Origin: Candidatus Kuenenia stuttgartensis
GTDB taxonomy: Bacteria; Planctomycetota; GCA-002687715; CAIWVZ01
DNA length: 64,000 nucleotides
Direction: 5' to 3'
Assembly: GCA_945860915.1 (NCBI GenBank)
Contig: CAMARR010000001.1
Coordinates: 124,001 to 188,000 of the forward strand
The translations under genes and the position numbers were made by a program. The notes under the pieces were generated by a model. The model did not search any database. It had not been told where the DNA came from and worked only from the letters and a program-made list of their open reading frames with translations. Below are positions 61,482 to 64,000 of the stretch, piece by piece (position 1 is the stretch's first letter; every line of letters starts with the position of its first letter).

Positions 61482-63416
61482 TCAGTAGATGAGGAGGAGT
61501 TCCTTGAGCGCTTCGGTCTGCGCGAGGTAATTGCAGGAGCCTTGCACCTTCGTGAGGATCGCGAGCTCATCCTTGTCACCAAGAATTCCAAGCGAAACCG
61601 CCGCGAATGCGCGAGCATTGTCCTTCGCCTTGCCATCCTTGTTGTTGAGGATGTCTGCGAGGGTCGGGATCGCCGAGCGATCACCGATGAAGCCAAGCCC
61701 GAGCGAAGCCGCACCGAGGGTCGAGAGGTTGTTCTCGGCACCTGCGATGACCGCTTGCAGAACCTTGATCGCGTCCGGATCCTGGATCAGCCCGAGCGCG
61801 ATGGAGGCCTTGCGCTGAGCGTCAAGGTCGGCCTTCTGCTTGCACTGTTCCTGGATGAACGGGATCGCGGTTTTCTCGCCCATGAGGCCGAGAGCGATCG
61901 CGACGTAACCCTTGAGTTCGGGCGAACCATTCGCCTTCAACTCTTCGAGCAAAGCCGGCGCGCCAGCCTTGTGATCGAGGAGGCCGATACCCACGGCGTA
62001 GGCACCACGCTCCGAGTCGTTGCGCGTCGTCGTCCACTTCTCGAGGATCTGCGTGCCGATTTCCGACTTCGATTCGTTGTGCTTGAATCCGTAGATACCG
62101 AGAGCGAGGGCCGAGAACGTGCGGTCGTGCGCTTGTCCCTTCACGAGTTGCGTGAGGAGATAATCGCGGCCTTTCACGTTTCCGATTTCGCCGAGAGCTA
62201 CGAGGCAGTAGTTGCGCGTTGCGCGGTCAGGCGCTTCCTTGGAAGCTGCGATGAGCGCTTCAACCGTCTTGTCGTCGGTCTTATCCGTGAGGAGACCGAG
62301 CGCGATCGCAGCCGAGCGTTGGATTTGGTTCGACTTCTTATCCGTGAGGACATCCTTCACGAGGAAGGGGACCGAGGACTTGTCGCCGAGCTTACCGAGA
62401 GCCACCGCTGCGTGCGCACGAGCGTACGGATCAGCCTCGGTATCCGCGACGAGCTTTTGGAGCTCGGGCACGGCGGCCGGGGACTGCATGACGCCGAGTG
62501 CGATGGCCGGGAAGACCTGGAGGTCCGAGCTGGCCTGCTTCGACTTCATGAGCGTGATCATCTCATTGACTACCGACGCATCGAGAGGTGTGCGGCTGCC
62601 GACGAACCCAACTCCGGCCATAGCAAACGCGCGCTGGCGGGCGGAAATATCGCGTGTGCCGAGACCGCAGAGAGCACGAGCAGCCAGCTCGTTCTTTGCC
62701 ATCGAAAGGAGGAGAGGGACTTCGTCCTTCGAGCCGACGAGGCCGAGGGCCAAGCACGCCGATTCACGAACGATTTGGTCCGTGTCTGCGAGCAATTTCT
62801 TGATCAATCCGATGTCTTCTACAGCCGTGGAGTCGATGACTTTGCCAAGGGCAATAACCGCACCGGCGCGGGCATCGAAGAAGGAATCGCGGCAGCCATT
62901 GCGAAGAGTCGGAAGGATGTCACGGCGAATGTTGTTCGCATTGACTTTTGCAACCGGCTGATCGCCACGTTCACCGAGAACCGTGTCGCCAGAGGCCGTC
63001 GCAGCTTCGCGCGAACGAACCTTCGACTTCAGGTTGAGGAAGCGATCGTCATTGAGCTCCCACCAGAAATCCCAATCCCACTCGCGGAGATCGGACGGAC
63101 GTGGGCGAGCCGACGGAGTTGCACCGCCACGCATGCCACCCGGGGCACGGCCACCCGGAGCGCCACCTGTAGCTCCCGGCGGACGAGCGCCACCACCAGG
63201 TGTTGCACCGCCGCCACCACCCGCGCCGCCAGGCGTGGTTCCACCACCGCCACCTGTGCCACCCGGGGTTGTCCCACCGCCACCGCCCGTCGGGCCAGAG
63301 TAGCCCGGCGCACCACCGCCGGCGGGCCCAGAATAGGTACCGCCGTGGGCGGCCAGATCGCTTACGACGAGGCCCGCCAGGACCATCACCGCGATCATGA
63401 AGGAGTGCTTACGCAT
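61482..63416 (-). CDS. secreted Gly-rich HEAT-repeat protein
   Basis: A 644-residue exported protein. GGGAG upstream of ATG 63416 supports the start, and MRKHSFMIAVMVLAGLVVSDLAA is a signal peptide. Residues 25-115 are low-complexity Gly/Pro/Thr with an 11-residue repeat. The rest is HEAT repeats of about 30-37 residues with recurring ALGxxGDKxxxPxL, such as AHAAVALGKLGDKSSVPFLVKDVL and GYVAIALGLMGEKTAIPFI. The repeats resemble lyase-like HEAT scaffolds. Among the four exported HEAT proteins it has the most regular repeats and its own terminator. A long reading frame on the opposite strand is a shadow. Confidence 0.82.
   Translation of the reverse strand: MRKHSFMIAVMVLAGLVVSDLAAHGGTYSGPAGGGAPGYSGPTGGGGGTTPGGTGGGGGTTPGGAGGGGGATPGGGARPPGATGGAPGGRAPGGMRGGATPSARPRPSDLREWDWDFWWELNDDRFLNLKSKVRSREAATASGDTVLGERGDQPVAKVNANNIRRDILPTLRNGCRDSFFDARAGAVIALGKVIDSTAVEDIGLIKKLLADTDQIVRESACLALGLVGSKDEVPLLLSMAKNELAARALCGLGTRDISARQRAFAMAGVGFVGSRTPLDASVVNEMITLMKSKQASSDLQVFPAIALGVMQSPAAVPELQKLVADTEADPYARAHAAVALGKLGDKSSVPFLVKDVLTDKKSNQIQRSAAIALGLLTDKTDDKTVEALIAASKEAPDRATRNYCLVALGEIGNVKGRDYLLTQLVKGQAHDRTFSALALGIYGFKHNESKSEIGTQILEKWTTTRNDSERGAYAVGIGLLDHKAGAPALLEELKANGSPELKGYVAIALGLMGEKTAIPFIQEQCKQKADLDAQRKASIALGLIQDPDAIKVLQAVIAGAENNLSTLGAASLGLGFIGDRSAIPTLADILNNKDGKAKDNARAFAAVSLGILGDKDELAILTKVQGSCNYLAQTEALKELLLIY
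63189..63287 (-). repeat. three tandem 33-nt repeats in the HEAT gene
   Basis: Encodes residues 44-76 as GGGGGTTPGGT, GGGGGTTPGGA and GGGGGATPGGG. The low-complexity unit is likely to vary in copy number and acts as a flexible linker after the signal peptide. Confidence 0.8.
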
Positions 63417-63614
63417 TTCGTTCTCCCGAATTGTTGAACGAGATACCGCCACATGACGGACTCTCGCGTTTGAAAGTGGAGCAATCGAGGTGCCATACGA
63501 GTCGGAAGGACTCAAACACCACCGAACTTCGCAGTAGATCGTAATTTCTCGGGCAAAAGGCGTCTAGAGCTGCTTGCATCACGACTTACGGGCGCTGCCG
63601 ACTCATCCCTAGGA

Positions 63615-63660
63615 CGTTCCAAGGCGGAACGCCAACTTCCGAGCTGTTCCGAGTAGGAAC
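63615..63660. promoter_or_regulatory. tandem GTTCC-N5-GGAAC dyads
   Basis: CGTTCC-AAGGC-GGAACG (63615-63631) and GTTCC-GAGTA-GGAAC (63646-63660) have centres 30 bp apart, about three helical turns, on the same DNA face. They lie 51 nt or more upstream of the NAD synthetase start and ~200 nt from the divergent HEAT start. The rest of the 294-nt gap holds the HEAT ribosome site and a TTATGA that could serve as a -10 box. Confidence 0.5.
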
Positions 63661-63710
63661 GTTCATTATGACGAGTTGAACCCGGGGGCTCGGTGGCGGA
63701 ATGTCGAACC

Positions 63711-64000
63711 ATGGCCTTAAAGATTGGACTCTGCCAGATCGAGACCGTCCCCGGAGACGTTCCCTCCAATGTAAAGGCCGTGATTGCGGCGGCCCGGGCG
63801 GCTAGCGACTCTGGCGTTGACCTTTGCGTGTTTCCTGAACTCACGATCATTGGATATGGGCACCGTGATCTCATCCTGCGACAAGGGGTCCTGGACGCAT
63901 GCGAAGCGGCTCTCGAGACGGTCAAGGCGTCCCGGATTCCCGTTGGAATTCTCCTCGGGATGCCGTTCCCTCGGAGCGGGCCAGGCCGCCCGTTCTCGAA
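63711..64000 (+). CDS. nadE: glutamine-dependent NAD(+) synthetase, N-terminal part (runs off the right edge)
   Basis: The visible 96 codons are the start of a nitrilase-fold glutaminase domain: MALKIGLCQIETVPGDVPSN, then LCVFPELTIIGYGHRDLIL with the catalytic Glu43. The GY-x-x-RDL pattern after PEL is typical of the amidase domain of NAD synthetases, which supplies ammonia to the synthetase domain. A stand-alone carbon-nitrogen hydrolase is the alternative, since the synthetase domain lies outside the window. No strong ribosome site is seen before ATG 63711. Confidence 0.8.
   Translation, partial: MALKIGLCQIETVPGDVPSNVKAVIAAARAASDSGVDLCVFPELTIIGYGHRDLILRQGVLDACEAALETVKASRIPVGILLGMPFPRSGPGRPFS

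Noticed and set aside
63189-63287. CRISPR-like repeats
   Set aside because: The units are directly tandem without spacers, in frame, and encode Gly-rich linker sequence.
61470-63437. 655-codon open frame on the plus strand opposite the Gly-rich HEAT gene
   Set aside because: Its translation is an Arg/Glu- and Thr/Ala-rich low-complexity string with no recognisable domain. It mirrors the repeat and codon pattern of the well-supported HEAT protein, which has signal peptide, ribosome site and terminator.
1-64000. tRNA or rRNA genes, prophage or insertion sequences
   Set aside because: I saw no tRNA or rRNA-like sequence, transposase or phage structural motifs, and no intergenic gap exceeds about 295 nt. 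A covariance-model scan would be needed to exclude small RNAs.

Overview
The window is one contiguous stretch of a bacterial chromosome with moderately high GC and about 50 protein genes. The genes are packed tightly on both strands, often with ATGA/GTGA-type overlaps. I saw no rRNA, tRNA, insertion sequence, phage or CRISPR array, and no gap between genes exceeds 300 bases. The cell is Gram-negative in plan: TolC-type outer-membrane protein, MacA/MacB-like exporter, lipoproteins, MltA and Ddl for peptidoglycan. Several secreted proteins carry a C-terminal sandwich domain of a kind common in Planctomycetota. Exported HEAT and TPR proteins are abundant, and an ASPIC/UnbV FG-GAP protein is paired with a multihaem cytochrome. 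I infer a Planctomycetota or close PVC-type bacterium, with moderate confidence.

Layout. 1-5.2 kb: 5' part of a phosphofructokinase (minus), a secreted M14 carboxypeptidase, a HEAT lipoprotein, a small secreted protein, and an RlmD-like rRNA methyltransferase. 5.3-10.6 kb: four-gene tripartite efflux operon. 10.6-17.5 kb (minus): FG-GAP lipoprotein translationally coupled to a membrane-anchored pentahaem cytochrome with TPRs, then a large secreted protein with a possible TULIP-like core. 17.7-25.6 kb: class IV aminotransferase, then the SOS mutagenesis cassette lexA-imuA-imuB-dnaE2, followed by truB. 25.6-29.5 kb (minus): homocysteine methyltransferase/MTHFR fusion, uridine kinase, EboF-like phosphodiesterase. 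29.6-33.9 kb: mltA, a DUF2314-like gene, thpR, recA.

34.0-45.3 kb: a run of 15 closely spaced plus-strand genes that starts with rpmF-plsX-fabH-fabD-fabG-acpP-fabF and continues with a UDP-sugar pyrophosphorylase, ddl, a ThiE-like gene, a degenerate signal-peptidase-like gene, thiL, tsaE, an ECF sigma factor and a minimal membrane partner. It joins fatty acid, wall-precursor, thiamine and tRNA-t6A functions. 45.5-50.2 kb: a 63-residue orphan behind a convincing sigma-54-type promoter, two exported HEAT proteins, a Dus enzyme and a pseudopilin. 50.3-55.6 kb: cca, then (minus) dxr-rseP-EboC-like UbiA. 55.7-63.4 kb: FAH-family hydrolase, TPR protein, a probable pseudo-esterase, a membrane spermidine-synthase-like protein, a second TPR protein and a Gly-rich HEAT protein. 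The window ends inside a glutamine-dependent NAD synthetase gene.

The most unusual signals are: (1) a hairpin with nearly the same sequence upstream of both rpmF and acpP in the same operon, the rpmF copy lying in a leader of alternating C and G blocks; (2) a GG-N10-GC sigma-54 promoter overlapped by a perfect 16-bp palindrome in front of an orphan small gene; (3) a single polypeptide combining a b-type-like membrane domain, five c-haem motifs and TPRs; (4) two enzymes that appear to have lost their catalytic residues (signal-peptidase-like and esterase-like).
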